Shown in pieces: positions 26,333-35,188 of a stretch of DNA of 64,000 nt (the stretch's first letter is position 1; each line of letters begins with the position of its first letter). A program made the translations under genes and the position numbers. Under the pieces are notes generated by a model. The model saw only the letters and a list, made by a program, of their open reading frames with translations. It was not told the origin of the DNA and searched no databases. Location: the NCBI RefSeq assembly GCF_023715145.1, contig NZ_JAMBNP010000004.1, positions 434,001 through 498,000 on the forward strand, in the 5' to 3' direction. This DNA is from Paenibacillus glycanilyticus. Lineage in GTDB: Bacteria; Bacillota; Bacilli; Paenibacillales; Paenibacillaceae.

Positions 26333-26389
26333 GAGATTACCTATAGTGAACGAGTATTAAAAATATAGAAATATTTGGAGGGTTTGGAA

Positions 26390-27394
26390 TTGAAGAAACT
26401 GCAACTGATCGTTTTGCCCCTGTTATTGCTTACGCTGCTGATGAGCGCCTGCGGCAATAACAACACAAATGCAAACGCCAATGAAGCGAATGCCGCTAGT
26501 CCGTCTAACTCCGCATCTACCGAACCGTCTCCAACGCCAACACCTGAAGAGAGCAAAGCGCCGGAAGGCTATGTGCCAACCGAGCTGACCGTCCAATTCG
26601 TTCCATCGCAAAATGCCGACACGCTTGAAGCGAAAGCAAAGCCGCTCGAGAAGCTGCTGAGCGACAAGCTTGGCATCCCGGTAAAAGTCAGCGTTTCGAC
26701 CGACTACAACACGATTATTGAAGCTATGGCTTCGAAAAAGGTTGATGTTGGCTTCCTCCCTCCAACCGCTTATGTATTGGCGAAAGAAAAAGGAGCTGCC
26801 GAGGTTATGCTGCAAGCTCAGCGTTTTGGCGTGGACGACGCTACCGGCGCTCCTACTACGGACCTCGTGGATAACTACAAATCGATGATTATTGTAAAAA
26901 AAGATTCGCCTATTAAAACCATTGCGGATCTCAAAGGCAAGAAAATCGCTTACCAGAACGTGACTTCCTCCGCCGGTTATGTATGGCCTGCCGCTGCCCT
27001 GATGGACGCAGGTCTTGACCCGCTGAAGGATGTGCAGCCGGTAACCGTGAAAGGCCATGACCAAGGCGTTCTGGCCGTATTGAACGGCGACGTTGATGCC
27101 GCTGCTATTTTCCAGGATGCGCGCACCATCGTACAGAAGGATTATCCGAAAGTGTTTGAAGACACTCGCGTTCTTGCTTTTACGGAACCCATTCCCAACG
27201 ATACGATCAGCGTCCGCTCCGATATGAACGCGGATTGGTTCGCAAAGATTCAACAAGCTTTTATCGATATCGGCACGGATACGGAAGGACATCAGATTAT
27301 TTTCGACGTGTATTCCCATCAAGGTTACGTGAAATCGGATGACCGTGTATTTGATATCGTTCGCCAGTATAACGAAAAAGTAAAAACCGAGTAG
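26390..27394 (+). CDS. phnD: Phosphonate/phosphite ABC transporter substrate-binding lipoprotein
   Basis: About 334 aa. Signal peptide with lipobox LMSAC, then a Ser/Thr/Pro-rich linker and a PhnD domain: LTVQFVPSQNADTLE, VDVGFLPPTAYVLAKEKGA, ADLKGKKIAYQNVTSSAGYV and a ligand loop NGDVDAAAIFQDA. It captures phosphonates, phosphite or phosphate esters outside the membrane. The start is TTG 26390 with GGAGG 8 nt upstream; an earlier in-frame TTG at 26375 overlaps the ribosome binding site. First gene of phnD-phnC-phnE-phnE. No C-P lyase genes are in the window. Confidence 0.9.
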   Translation: MKKLQLIVLPLLLLTLLMSACGNNNTNANANEANAASPSNSASTEPSPTPTPEESKAPEGYVPTELTVQFVPSQNADTLEAKAKPLEKLLSDKLGIPVKVSVSTDYNTIIEAMASKKVDVGFLPPTAYVLAKEKGAAEVMLQAQRFGVDDATGAPTTDLVDNYKSMIIVKKDSPIKTIADLKGKKIAYQNVTSSAGYVWPAAALMDAGLDPLKDVQPVTVKGHDQGVLAVLNGDVDAAAIFQDARTIVQKDYPKVFEDTRVLAFTEPIPNDTISVRSDMNADWFAKIQQAFIDIGTDTEGHQIIFDVYSHQGYVKSDDRVFDIVRQYNEKVKTE

Positions 27395-27426
27395 CTCCCG
27401 TAAGCGAATGATTAATCAGGCTTCGG

Positions 27427-27468
27427 ACAAGCCAGTACAAACGCCGCCGGCGGCTTGTACTGGCTTGT
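27427..27468 (+). other. Large intercistronic hairpin between phnD and phnC
   Basis: Perfect 14-bp arms ACAAGCCAGTACAA / TTGTACTGGCTTGT enclosing a self-complementary GCCGCCGGCGGC. No T-run follows, so it is not a standard terminator. It probably stabilises the phnD mRNA or lowers read-through so that the binding protein is made in excess. Confidence 0.75.
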
Positions 27469-27505
27469 GCCGTTATTCAAAACTATCTAAAAGGATGGTA
27501 CTCCC

Positions 27506-28279
27506 ATGATTGAACTCCGCCAAGTAACGAAAATCTACCCGAACGAAACCAAAGGGTTAAGCGATATTAATCTGACGATCCGGGATGGCGAATTTGTCGC
27601 GATCGTCGGCTTGTCCGGCGCCGGCAAATCCACGCTCCTCCGCTCGATTAACCGGCTTCACGACATTACCGGCGGTGAAATCCTTATAAACGGTCAATCT
27701 ATAACGAAAGCCAAAGGCAAAGAGCTTCGCCTGATCCGGCGCAATATCGGCATGATTTTCCAAAGCTTTAATCTGGTCAAGCGTTCCTCCGTCCTCCGCA
27801 ACGTATTGGCCGGACGGGTTGGCTATCACTCTACTTTTCGCACGTTGACCGGGCGTTTTCCGAAGCAGGACATCGATTTGGCCTTTGAGGCGTTAAGCCG
27901 GGTTCATATTATGGAAAAAGCATATGCCAGAGCCGATGAGCTCTCGGGCGGGCAGCAGCAGCGCGTCGCTATAGCGCGCGTTCTCGCGCAGGAGGCTAAG
28001 ATCATACTGGCGGATGAGCCCGTTGCTTCTCTTGACCCGTTGACTACGAAGCAGGTTATGGACGATCTGAAGAAAATCAATCAGGAATGGGGCATCACAA
28101 CCATTGTTAACTTGCATTTCATTGATCTGGCCAGAACGTACGCTACCCGAATTATCGGCCTCCGCGCCGGTGAGGTTGTCTTTGATGGACCCGTGTCGGA
28201 GGCGACGGATGAACGCTTTGCCGAAATATACGGCCGTCCGCTTCAGCAGGGCGAGCTGCTAGATGAGGTCGTTGTATGA
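27506..28279 (+). CDS. phnC: Phosphonate ABC transporter ATP-binding protein
   Basis: A 257-aa ABC ATPase. Walker [10 protein letters not shown] (about 36-44), signature [17 protein letters not shown], Walker [14 protein letters not shown] and the H-loop region [10 protein letters not shown]. It energises PhnE-mediated import from PhnD. The ATG at 27506 has AAGGATGG upstream. Its end overlaps phnE by 4 nt (ATGA), indicating translational coupling. Confidence 0.93.
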   Translation: MIELRQVTKIYPNETKGLSDINLTIRDGEFVAIVGLSGAGKSTLLRSINRLHDITGGEILINGQSITKAKGKELRLIRRNIGMIFQSFNLVKRSSVLRNVLAGRVGYHSTFRTLTGRFPKQDIDLAFEALSRVHIMEKAYARADELSGGQQQRVAIARVLAQEAKIILADEPVASLDPLTTKQVMDDLKKINQEWGITTIVNLHFIDLARTYATRIIGLRAGEVVFDGPVSEATDERFAEIYGRPLQQGELLDEVVV

Positions 28280-29091
28280 GCACGCAGATCAAGCTAGGAT
28301 CTGATCCGTCTCAACCATCCTTGCGTCCAAAACCTCCCGGCAGACTTAAACTTTATATGACCGCCGTTCTAATCCTGGCATTGATCTGGGGGAGCGGCAA
28401 GCAAACCGAGGCTTCGCTTGGCGAATTGTTCACGGGCATGCCCAATATGGCGGATTTGCTGAAGCAGATGTTCCCCCCGCGCTGGAGCTACTTCGACAAT
28501 ATCGTACGCGGCATGCTGGAGACCATTCGCATGGCGCTTGTTGGCACTACGATTGGCGCTATCATCGCCATCCCCGTTGCCTTGCTATGCGCGGGTAACC
28601 TGGCACCAAACCGCTGGCTGTACTATCCGTCCCGCCTTCTCTTGAATCTGGTCCGGACGATTCCGGACTTGCTGCTCGCTGCCATCTTCGTATCCGTATT
28701 TGGACTTGGCCCTGTGCCGGGCATTCTGGCTTTGACGGTATTCTCCGTTGCCTTAATCTCCAAATTAACCTATGAGCTGCTGGAGACCGTTGACCGCGGA
28801 CCGCTTGAAGCGCTGACTGCTGCAGGGGGCAATTATTTTCAACGAATCGCGTACGGAGTTGTCCCGCAGATTCAGGCCAATTTCATGTCCTTTGTTCTGT
28901 ATACCTTCGAGATTAATGTCCGTGCGGCTGCCGTGCTGGGACTGGTTGGCGCAGGCGGGATCGGCCTTTACTACGAGGCTACGCTCGGCTTCCTGGAGTA
29001 TGACAAGACCTGCGTCATCATTCTCTTTACACTGGCCGTTGTTCTGCTCATCGATTATGCGAGCACCAAATTGAGGGAGAAGCTGTTATGA
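28276..29091 (+). CDS. phnE: Phosphonate ABC transporter permease
   Basis: A 271-aa inner-membrane permease with about six helices. The cytoplasmic coupling segment [25 protein letters not shown] is the EAA-type loop of PhnE proteins, followed by [18 protein letters not shown]. It overlaps phnC and the second phnE by 4 nt each. With the next gene it forms a heterodimeric channel. Confidence 0.92.
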   Translation: MSTQIKLGSDPSQPSLRPKPPGRLKLYMTAVLILALIWGSGKQTEASLGELFTGMPNMADLLKQMFPPRWSYFDNIVRGMLETIRMALVGTTIGAIIAIPVALLCAGNLAPNRWLYYPSRLLLNLVRTIPDLLLAAIFVSVFGLGPVPGILALTVFSVALISKLTYELLETVDRGPLEALTAAGGNYFQRIAYGVVPQIQANFMSFVLYTFEINVRAAAVLGLVGAGGIGLYYEATLGFLEYDKTCVIILFTLAVVLLIDYASTKLREKLL

Positions 29092-29882
29092 ATCCAATAA
29101 TGATCCCCAAGCCTAAAAGAAGTTCGTCCCGCTGGCTGATTTATGCCGCTCTCCTCGCCGTTTATGTTTGGGCTTTCAGCGGAATTCCGTTTACCGGCAT
29201 AAAGGAAACTGCCGGTCAGGTCGTCGAATCCATCGTGACCGGCCTATTCGCGCCAGATTGGGATTTCGTATATCTGCCTGAGGGCGAGGATCTGCTGCGA
29301 GGGCTGCTCGATACCCTTGCTATCTCAATACTCGGAACGGTTATTTCCGCCGCCGTCAGCATCCCTTTCGCCTTCTGGGCAGCCGCGAACATGAGCCGGT
29401 TCCGTCCCATCTCCGGTTCAGGAAGAGTCCTTCTGAGCTTTGTCCGGACGTTTCCCGAGCTTGTAATGGCCCTGCTCTTCATCAAGGCTGTTGGCCCCGG
29501 CTCCTTCGCCGGCGTTCTTGCCCTCGGTATTCATTCCGTCGGGATGCTTGGCAAGCTGTTCGCGGAGGAGGTCGAGAATATTGACCGCGGCCCGTCGGAA
29601 GCGCTAATGGCCTCCGGAGCCAATCGCCTGCAGCTGCTATGGTTCGCTGTTCTGCCGCAGGTTCTTCCCAGCTTCCTGTCCTATACACTATACCGATTCG
29701 AGATCAACGTCCGCTCCGCTACCATCCTGGGCTTCATCGGGGCAGGCGGGATCGGCACCCCGCTTATCTTCGCCTTAAGCACCCGCCACTGGGACCGTGT
29801 CGGCATCATCCTGCTAGGCATCGTTGTCATGATTACCATCATAGACCTAATCTCCGGCGCTGTCCGGAAAAAGCTGGTGTAA
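29088..29882 (+). CDS. phnE: Phosphonate ABC transporter permease, second subunit
   Basis: A 264-aa paralogue of the preceding permease, with RGPSEALMASGANRLQLLWFAVLPQ as coupling loop and INVRSATILGFIGAGGIGT near the C-terminus. Two distinct PhnE proteins per system are common in Firmicutes. It ends the operon, followed 5 nt later by a terminator hairpin. Confidence 0.92.
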   Translation: MNPIMIPKPKRSSSRWLIYAALLAVYVWAFSGIPFTGIKETAGQVVESIVTGLFAPDWDFVYLPEGEDLLRGLLDTLAISILGTVISAAVSIPFAFWAAANMSRFRPISGSGRVLLSFVRTFPELVMALLFIKAVGPGSFAGVLALGIHSVGMLGKLFAEEVENIDRGPSEALMASGANRLQLLWFAVLPQVLPSFLSYTLYRFEINVRSATILGFIGAGGIGTPLIFALSTRHWDRVGIILLGIVVMITIIDLISGAVRKKLV

Positions 29883-29886
29883 AAGC

Positions 29887-29935
29887 AAAGGGGCAATTCC
29901 ATTAGTCATCAACATGACAATGGAACTGCCCCTTT
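29887..29935 (+). terminator. Terminator of the phn operon
   Basis: Stem AAAGGGGCA-TTCCATT / AATGGAA-TGCCCCTTT with one mismatch and a loop of about 15 nt; weak T content after it. From here to 30121 I see only a probable promoter for the next tiny gene. Confidence 0.75.
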
Positions 29936-30121
29936 CATATTCATGCAAATCATCTCAATCACCTATACCACGGATGTAAGTGTTTACGCCGAACTTCCCT
30001 GACACTTAACCCGGAGGGGCAGATGGAATTGGTCAAATGTCTCTGAGGCAAATACCCAATCACATACCCTCCCCAGACATATATTAATGTATACTCCAGA
30101 CGTAAGGAGGTGTTGTGAATT

Positions 30122-30280
30122 ATGTCAGGACTTGGTCATGGTTTCAATAACGTCGGATCAATTCTTGTGTTGTTCATCTTGCTGGTGATCATCGTCTGCG
30201 GTTGCGGATTTGTAGGCGGTTGGGGCGGTGGATGCGGCCCACAAGTTGGAGGCGTTGGTACAGGTAAAGGTTACTACTAA
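30122..30280 (+). CDS. YjcZ-like tiny sporulation membrane protein
   Basis: A 52-aa ORF. One membrane helix, SILVLFILLVIIVCGCGF, matches the Tiny_TM/YjcZ family pattern and is followed by a Gly/Trp/Cys-rich tail ending GKGYY. A near-perfect Shine-Dalgarno AAGGAGGTG lies 9 nt upstream of the ATG. A CATATATTA at about 30079-30087 resembles a sigma-K -10, in keeping with mother-cell expression. Members are small spore-associated proteins of unknown function. Confidence 0.8.
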   Translation: MSGLGHGFNNVGSILVLFILLVIIVCGCGFVGGWGGGCGPQVGGVGTGKGYY

Positions 30281-30340
30281 TAACTTGAAGCATCATGCCT
30301 CCATGAATGCTGACGAATGTAAATTCTCTAAATATAATGC

Positions 30341-30365
30341 AAAAGACCCCATCCCGGGGTCTTTT
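30341..30365 (+). terminator. Terminator after the first YjcZ-like gene
   Basis: Perfect 10-bp stem AAAAGACCCC / GGGGTCTTTT with a 5-nt loop. Confidence 0.88.
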
Positions 30366-30524
30366 GTTCGTTTGAGCGGAACCGGTAAATCTATCTATCC
30401 GGGATGATCATTCTATCAGGTCAGTTGGAATTAGTCTTCTATCTACCGGATAAAGGTCCAAGCACTTGATAGCATAGAATCATAATCTATATTGTATTCT
30501 AAATTACTAGGAGGTTTTACCTTA

Positions 30525-30647
30525 ATGCAATCAGCTAGTATTATTCTTGTTTTGTTTATCCTGTTGGTTATCATCGCTTGCAGCTGTGGGATTTTTGGCG
30601 GTAACGGTGGCTGCGGCTATCGTGATAAGAAAGAACAAGAAAGCTAA
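30525..30647 (+). CDS. Second YjcZ-like tiny membrane protein
   Basis: A 40-aa ORF sharing ILVLFILLVII with its neighbour, then ACSCGIFGGNGGCGY and a charged tail DKKEQES. AGGAGG lies about 9 nt upstream. It has its own terminator. The pair looks like a duplication that has diverged in the tail. Too short for standard gene callers. Confidence 0.78.
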   Translation: MQSASIILVLFILLVIIACSCGIFGGNGGCGYRDKKEQES

Positions 30648-30655
30648 TTAACAAT

Positions 30656-30677
30656 AAGGCCCCTTACGGGGTCTTTT
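30656..30677 (+). terminator. Terminator after the second YjcZ-like gene
   Basis: Stem AAGGCCCC / GGGGTCTT (with a G-U pair) and TTTTG; it also sits at the 3' end of the convergent SDR gene. Confidence 0.8.
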
Positions 30678-30679
30678 GT

Positions 30680-31456
30680 TTATTTACCGCTATCGGCCAG
30701 CATGGCATCTACCGATTTGCTAAGCTGCTTGAAAATAAAATTAGGCGCCAAGCGGCTCATCAGCTTGAGCAGATTGCTCTGCCCCGGGCGTATTTCCAGC
30801 TGATCGCGCTCCATGGCTGCGATGACGTGATCAATCAGCTTGGATGTCTCCATAGGCACGCTGCCTTTCATATCATTTGGGCCAAAAGCGTCTACCAGCG
30901 TTGTTTTCGTTAACGGCGGGGCAAGCTCAAATACTTGAACGGAGGTGTTCTTCAGCTGCGCCCGTAACGATTGGGTATAGGAGTGAATGCCTGCCTTGGT
31001 CGCGCCGTATACAGGCGAAATAGCGAAAGGAACAAAGGCTAGCGCTGACGAGACATTCATAATGGCGGAGGCAGGCCGCTTTAAGAGATGGGGCAGAAAT
31101 TGATTCACCATGCGGACCGGACCGCTTAGGTTCGTCGCAATCTCGCTGTTAATGTCTACCAATTCGTTTGCCAGAAGATTGATTTTACGCATCTGCCCTG
31201 CGTTATTAATAAGCACATTAAGATCAGGAAATTGAGCGGTTACGTTATTGTACAGCTCTGCAATTGCCGCCGGATCCGTAACATCGCACGAGAACGCATG
31301 AAGCTTGGGATATTGCGCTTTGGCTTTATCCAGCTTCTCCCGATCCCTGCCTGCTATGATCACCGTGTTGCCCTTCTCAAGCAAGCGGCCAGCAAGCTCA
31401 AGACCGATACCGGAAGCGCCGCCCGTAATAAGAATGGTATTGGATTGAAGTTTCAT
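30680..31456 (-). CDS. SDR family oxidoreductase (DltE-like)
   Basis: A 258-aa short-chain dehydrogenase. ITGGASGIGLELAGRL is the NAD(P) loop, LINNAGQMR the NNAG motif, and SPVYGATKAGIHSY the catalytic Tyr-xxx-Lys. Overall similarity is to Bacillus DltE-type reductases, a name that does not imply a role in D-alanylation. AAGGGG lies about 8 nt before ATG 31456. Substrate unknown. It stands alone between the YjcZ genes and the sigV locus. Confidence 0.88.
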   Translation of the reverse strand: MKLQSNTILITGGASGIGLELAGRLLEKGNTVIIAGRDREKLDKAKAQYPKLHAFSCDVTDPAAIAELYNNVTAQFPDLNVLINNAGQMRKINLLANELVDINSEIATNLSGPVRMVNQFLPHLLKRPASAIMNVSSALAFVPFAISPVYGATKAGIHSYTQSLRAQLKNTSVQVFELAPPLTKTTLVDAFGPNDMKGSVPMETSKLIDHVIAAMERDQLEIRPGQSNLLKLMSRLAPNFIFKQLSKSVDAMLADSGK

Positions 31457-31556
31457 AGGAATGACCCCTTCGCTTTAACTTTATCGGCTGTATTTTACCA
31501 TCCGACGCTCCGTTTTGTCACCAAAAAAAGGAATTTAGACTTACTCTAACAACAAA

Positions 31557-31584
31557 AAACAGAGGAACTAAAGTCCCTCTGTTT
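31557..31584 (-). terminator. Terminator of the oatA-sigV-rsiV operon
   Basis: Stem AAACAGAGG / CCTCTGTTT with extra pairing inside the loop, followed on the minus strand by TTTTGTTGTT. It touches the rsiV stop codon. Confidence 0.8.
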
Positions 31585-32476
31585 ACTTGATATAATTATG
31601 GCTGACCAGATCGCCCTGAATAACATCCGTCGGAATAACGAACTCAATCATCCCCATAAAGCCCGGGGCTACTTCGTATTTGTTGAAGACGATCACCAGC
31701 TTGCCGTCCTTATTGATATAGAAGCTCTGATCCTTCTTAATCGACGAGAAAGCCTCATCCATCGGAATGTCGCCGGATTCTCCGGCTATCCAATAAATCT
31801 TGCCTTCTTCGCCTTTCATTTGCTCTTTCATTTGACTGATGATATTGTCGCTGATCAGCTTCACGTATTGATCATCGCTGAACAACATCGGCAGCGTGAT
31901 CAGAATCTGATTCTTCTTGTCAATCGTATCAAATTGCATCTCCATCGACGAAGAAGCGGCTGTCTGCACGATATAACGGCCGATTGAGAAGATCGTATCA
32001 TTATCGGTCTTCACTTCGTAACCGGCATCTACGCCTATATGAGCCTCACTCAATCCTTGCTGCTTCAGCTCTTCAATCTCTGCCTGAAACTTGTCATATA
32101 GCGCCTTGTTCTCATTCAGATACTTCTGATTCAGGCCAAGCTGCAATTGCTTGTTCTCCATATTGGTGATCGCCGGAGTTTTAATATCCACATCATAATG
32201 GGAGTCTTTCTCCTTGATCTCATGCAAGGTCAATACTTTAATAATTCGTTCAATCCCAGGAATGGAAGCAAAAGCGTTCGCAACCGTTGTACTGGCATTT
32301 ATCGCAATCAGAAATACAAGAATAGCAGCTGCTGCCGTCATCCCCTTCACTTTCAAACGTTTCACTTTGCGCGTATGCAAAGCTTGCTTGATCGAACGGT
32401 TAACGATGGTGTCCAGCTCCTCCGGAATCGGAACCGATTGGTACTCCTTCCGAAACTGCTCCAGTATATCATTCAT
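31583..32476 (-). CDS. rsiV: Anti-sigma-V factor RsiV (DUF3298)
   Basis: A 297-aa type II membrane protein. It has a cytoplasmic N-terminus of about 45 residues, one membrane helix (GMTAAAAILVFLIAINAS), an extracytoplasmic helical stalk, and a C-terminal DUF3298 domain (FYINKDGKLVIVFNKYEVAPG). In Bacillus, RsiV holds SigV inactive and is itself the lysozyme receptor, being cleaved after lysozyme binding. The start overlaps the sigV stop by 1 nt (TAATG). The neighbours sigV and oatA support the assignment. Confidence 0.88.
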   Translation of the reverse strand: MNDILEQFRKEYQSVPIPEELDTIVNRSIKQALHTRKVKRLKVKGMTAAAAILVFLIAINASTTVANAFASIPGIERIIKVLTLHEIKEKDSHYDVDIKTPAITNMENKQLQLGLNQKYLNENKALYDKFQAEIEELKQQGLSEAHIGVDAGYEVKTDNDTIFSIGRYIVQTAASSSMEMQFDTIDKKNQILITLPMLFSDDQYVKLISDNIISQMKEQMKGEEGKIYWIAGESGDIPMDEAFSSIKKDQSFYINKDGKLVIVFNKYEVAPGFMGMIEFVIPTDVIQGDLVSHNYIK

Positions 32477-32979
32477 TACTTAGTCTCCTTTAAGGAAGTA
32501 TCCTTCAGTTTCACGCGAAGCAGCCTTAACGCCTGATACAATCTGGTTTTGACCGTATTTACGTTCTCGTGAAGCACATCCGCTACCTCTTCGATCTTCA
32601 TATCCTCGAAATAGCGCAGGACTACGACTTCCCTGTATTTAGAGGGCAGATCGGCCAGCGTCTTGACCAGATCAATATCCGTGTAGGAATCCACCGCGTT
32701 AGGCGCGTAGGATTCCAGCTTCTCCTGTTCCATCGGATGAACCCTCTTATGCTTGCGCAAAAAATCCAAAGAGGTGTTGACAACGATGCGGTAGAACCAG
32801 CTCTTGACCGCAGCTTTATCCTTCAGCGACTCAATGCTCGTCATGGCTTTATAGATGGCATCCTGAACAATATCGAGCGCGTCCTCTTTGTTTTTCACAT
32901 AGCTATATGCCAGCCGGTAAATGTTTTCTTTATTCTCGGTAATGCAATCCGTCAATAATTGATCGGTCTTTCTGTTCAT
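32476..32979 (-). CDS. sigV: ECF sigma factor SigV
   Basis: About 167 aa, a two-domain ECF sigma factor. Region 2 includes YVKNKEDALDIVQDAIYKA and KSWFYRIVVNTSLDFLRKHK, and region 4 LPSKYREVVVLRYFEDMKIEEVA with NVNTVKTRLYQALRLLR. ATG 32979 has GAAGGG about 10 nt upstream; ATG 32988 is too close to it. Coupled to rsiV and preceded by oatA, so it should direct the cell-envelope response to lysozyme. Confidence 0.9.
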   Translation of the reverse strand: MNRKTDQLLTDCITENKENIYRLAYSYVKNKEDALDIVQDAIYKAMTSIESLKDKAAVKSWFYRIVVNTSLDFLRKHKRVHPMEQEKLESYAPNAVDSYTDIDLVKTLADLPSKYREVVVLRYFEDMKIEEVADVLHENVNTVKTRLYQALRLLRVKLKDTSLKETK

Positions 32980-33005
32980 GGCCGGCATACCCTTCTCTAT
33001 TTATG

Positions 33006-35051
33006 TCACTTGGCGATAGCGTCCATCAGCATAGCTGCATAGAACTCTGCGCCCTCCCGCATTAGGTGAACGCCATCCTTGGAGAAATAATCGTCCTTCC
33101 CTTCACTTGCAGAATACCAGTCTACTACGGTGACATTGTTGTATGCCTTAGCAACTTCTGGAAGCATCTTATTTACGACATCCTGCCAATCCCGCGGAAC
33201 CCGCGTATTAACAAGATAAATATGATCAACCTTATCCAGTGACTGGATCAAAGCCTTGATTTGTTTGTTTGTAAAAGAACCGTTTGTTCCCAGCTCAATG
33301 ACGACCGTGCTGCCCAGCGTATTATCAGCTTTCATCTGATTAATAACGGCCTGCGCCTGCCTCATTTGACGTCCAACCTTTCCGTCAATAACAATACCCG
33401 GCATATGCTTCTCGAGGAATGGCGCAGCATCCAGAATGACGGAATCGCCGATTACGGTAATGCCTTTACCCGATGAATGCTCTACAGGCGGCTTGGTTGT
33501 CTCCGCAGGTTCATTGGAGTTCTTAGGCGGAGTTTCGCCGGAGTCCCCTGCCGGTGTTTCTGTTGACGGCGGCGTTGTTGGTTCAGTCGACGGTTCCGAT
33601 GACGGTTTGGTTGACGGTTCCGTTGACGGCTTCGGCGTTTGTTCAGGCTTTTCCGTATGCTCCGGCTCTTTGGACGGTTTAGAATCATCATTATCCTTCG
33701 TACTCTCATGTGCATGATTGGTAACAGGCTTGCCGGGATCCTGATCCGGCGTGGCACTCGCTTGGTCATCTTCTCCACTGCTCGGCGTTGGCGTAGGCGA
33801 CTGTTCGTCATGTTCCGGATTGTTATCCTGGGAGGCAACCGGCACCGATGCCGGTTTGGCTTTTAACAGGTAGTAGTCTCCGAAGACGCTGGGCGTGAGC
33901 AATAAAGGGATAATGATAAGAAAAGCAAGCGGCTGTACACCAAGCCATCTAACGGATAATACGTTCCGGAACTTCGCGCGAAGCGAGCCGCGTCGAAGCG
34001 GTTCTTCCACAAACTTGTAGGACAAAGCTGCTAATATAAAGCTTGCCGCGATCTGCACCATAATCAGCAGGACGCCTGGTTTGCTTGCTTGATTGGACGG
34101 ATTAGTCAGAATAATAACGGGATAATGCCAAATATATAAGCTATAAGAACGAACGCCAATCCATTTGAGCGGACGTACGCCCATTGCCTTGCCCAGCATG
34201 CTTGCCGGGTGGGCAAGGACAGCGATTACAAGAGCCGTAAGAACGGACAAGCCCATAAATCCGCCCTCGTAAAGGGATGAGTCATATTCATTCATTTGGT
34301 ACATCATGACGATAAGTATGATCAGACCGGCCGCACCGACTATATCCATTGAGAATCGGGACGCCTTCGATACTGCGGCGTTAAGCTTATGACTAGGCCA
34401 AACCACGGCAAGCGCTGCACCGATTAGAAGCCCAAACATGCGGGTATCCGTACCGTAATACACGCGGCTAGGATCGGAACCCGGTACATACAGGAACGCC
34501 ATTAACAAAGCCGAAGCAACGGCCGCCGCAAGAATAAAAATAAACAGCTTGCCGCGGCGGTGAGTCAGGAGCAGCAGCAACGGCCATATCAGATAAAACT
34601 GCTCTTCAATCGACAACGACCATAAATGGCCGATGGGGGACGGCGGACCAAAGCTTTCGAAATACGAGACTTGATGGAAGATAAGCCACCAGTTATTTAT
34701 ATAGAATAACGATGATAAGTAATCGCCTTGCAAATGTATGAGTCGATCGGGATCGAGGAACAACAGCCATATGGCAACAAACAACAGCATACAGAACATC
34801 GCAGGAAGCAGCCTTCGCGCTCTTCTGATCCAGAAATCTTTCAAATCCAGCTTTCCGTAACGCTGCTTCTGGATTAGGATTTGATCGGTAATGAGGTAGC
34901 CGGAGATGACAAAAAAGATCGCAACTCCAATCAATCCACCCTGCGCCCACTTCATGTTTAGATGGTACGCGATAACGGCGAGCACCGATAAAGCCCGCAG
35001 CCCGTCAATACCGGGCATATAACGTTTCTTACTGTTCATGTTGTCTTCCAT
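33006..35051 (-). CDS. oatA: Peptidoglycan O-acetyltransferase OatA-like
   Basis: 681 aa. Residues about 10-400 are the acyltransferase-3 membrane domain (PGIDGLRALSVLAVIAYHL, SGYLITDQI, WSLSIEEQFYLIWPLLL). About 405-520 is a low-complexity Pro/Ser/Thr/Glu linker. The C-terminal SGNH esterase-like domain has VIGDSVILDA (Ser), ELGTNGSF and KDGVHLM (Asp-His). It O-acetylates MurNAc outside the cell and so blocks lysozyme. First gene of oatA-sigV-rsiV; in B. subtilis the order is sigV-rsiV-oatA. Confidence 0.9.
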   Translation of the reverse strand: MEDNMNSKKRYMPGIDGLRALSVLAVIAYHLNMKWAQGGLIGVAIFFVISGYLITDQILIQKQRYGKLDLKDFWIRRARRLLPAMFCMLLFVAIWLLFLDPDRLIHLQGDYLSSLFYINNWWLIFHQVSYFESFGPPSPIGHLWSLSIEEQFYLIWPLLLLLTHRRGKLFIFILAAAVASALLMAFLYVPGSDPSRVYYGTDTRMFGLLIGAALAVVWPSHKLNAAVSKASRFSMDIVGAAGLIILIVMMYQMNEYDSSLYEGGFMGLSVLTALVIAVLAHPASMLGKAMGVRPLKWIGVRSYSLYIWHYPVIILTNPSNQASKPGVLLIMVQIAASFILAALSYKFVEEPLRRGSLRAKFRNVLSVRWLGVQPLAFLIIIPLLLTPSVFGDYYLLKAKPASVPVASQDNNPEHDEQSPTPTPSSGEDDQASATPDQDPGKPVTNHAHESTKDNDDSKPSKEPEHTEKPEQTPKPSTEPSTKPSSEPSTEPTTPPSTETPAGDSGETPPKNSNEPAETTKPPVEHSSGKGITVIGDSVILDAAPFLEKHMPGIVIDGKVGRQMRQAQAVINQMKADNTLGSTVVIELGTNGSFTNKQIKALIQSLDKVDHIYLVNTRVPRDWQDVVNKMLPEVAKAYNNVTVVDWYSASEGKDDYFSKDGVHLMREGAEFYAAMLMDAIAK

Positions 35052-35097
35052 TGCTGTTTTCCGTCCCTTACTTATTAAATAATTTTGTTATGTTATC

Positions 35098-35127
35098 AAG
35101 ACGCAATTCCCTCCCAAAAAGTTTGCA
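35098..35127 (-). promoter_or_regulatory. Candidate ECF (SigV-type) promoter upstream of oatA
   Basis: Minus strand GCAAAC (35126-35121, compare TGAAAC) followed by TTTT, a 17-nt spacer and CGTC (35103-35100). This resembles ECF promoters of the SigV/SigX group and would give autoregulation of the operon. The -35 matches at only 4 of 6 positions. Confidence 0.45.
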
Positions 35128-35150
35128 TTTTTCTAATGGAAATTTCGAAC

Positions 35151-35188
35151 AAAAAAACAGCATCCCTTATTTTCAAGGAATGCTGTTT
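35151..35188 (-). terminator. Terminator of the MocR gene
   Basis: Stem AAACAGCAT-CCTT / AAGG-ATGCTGTTT with single mismatches, followed by seven Ts. Its 5' arm contains the last codons and the stop. Confidence 0.85.

Noticed and set aside
26423..27322. 299-codon minus-strand open frame opposite phnD
   Set aside because: phnD is fully supported by a lipobox, PhnD motifs and operon context; the antisense frame is a by-product.
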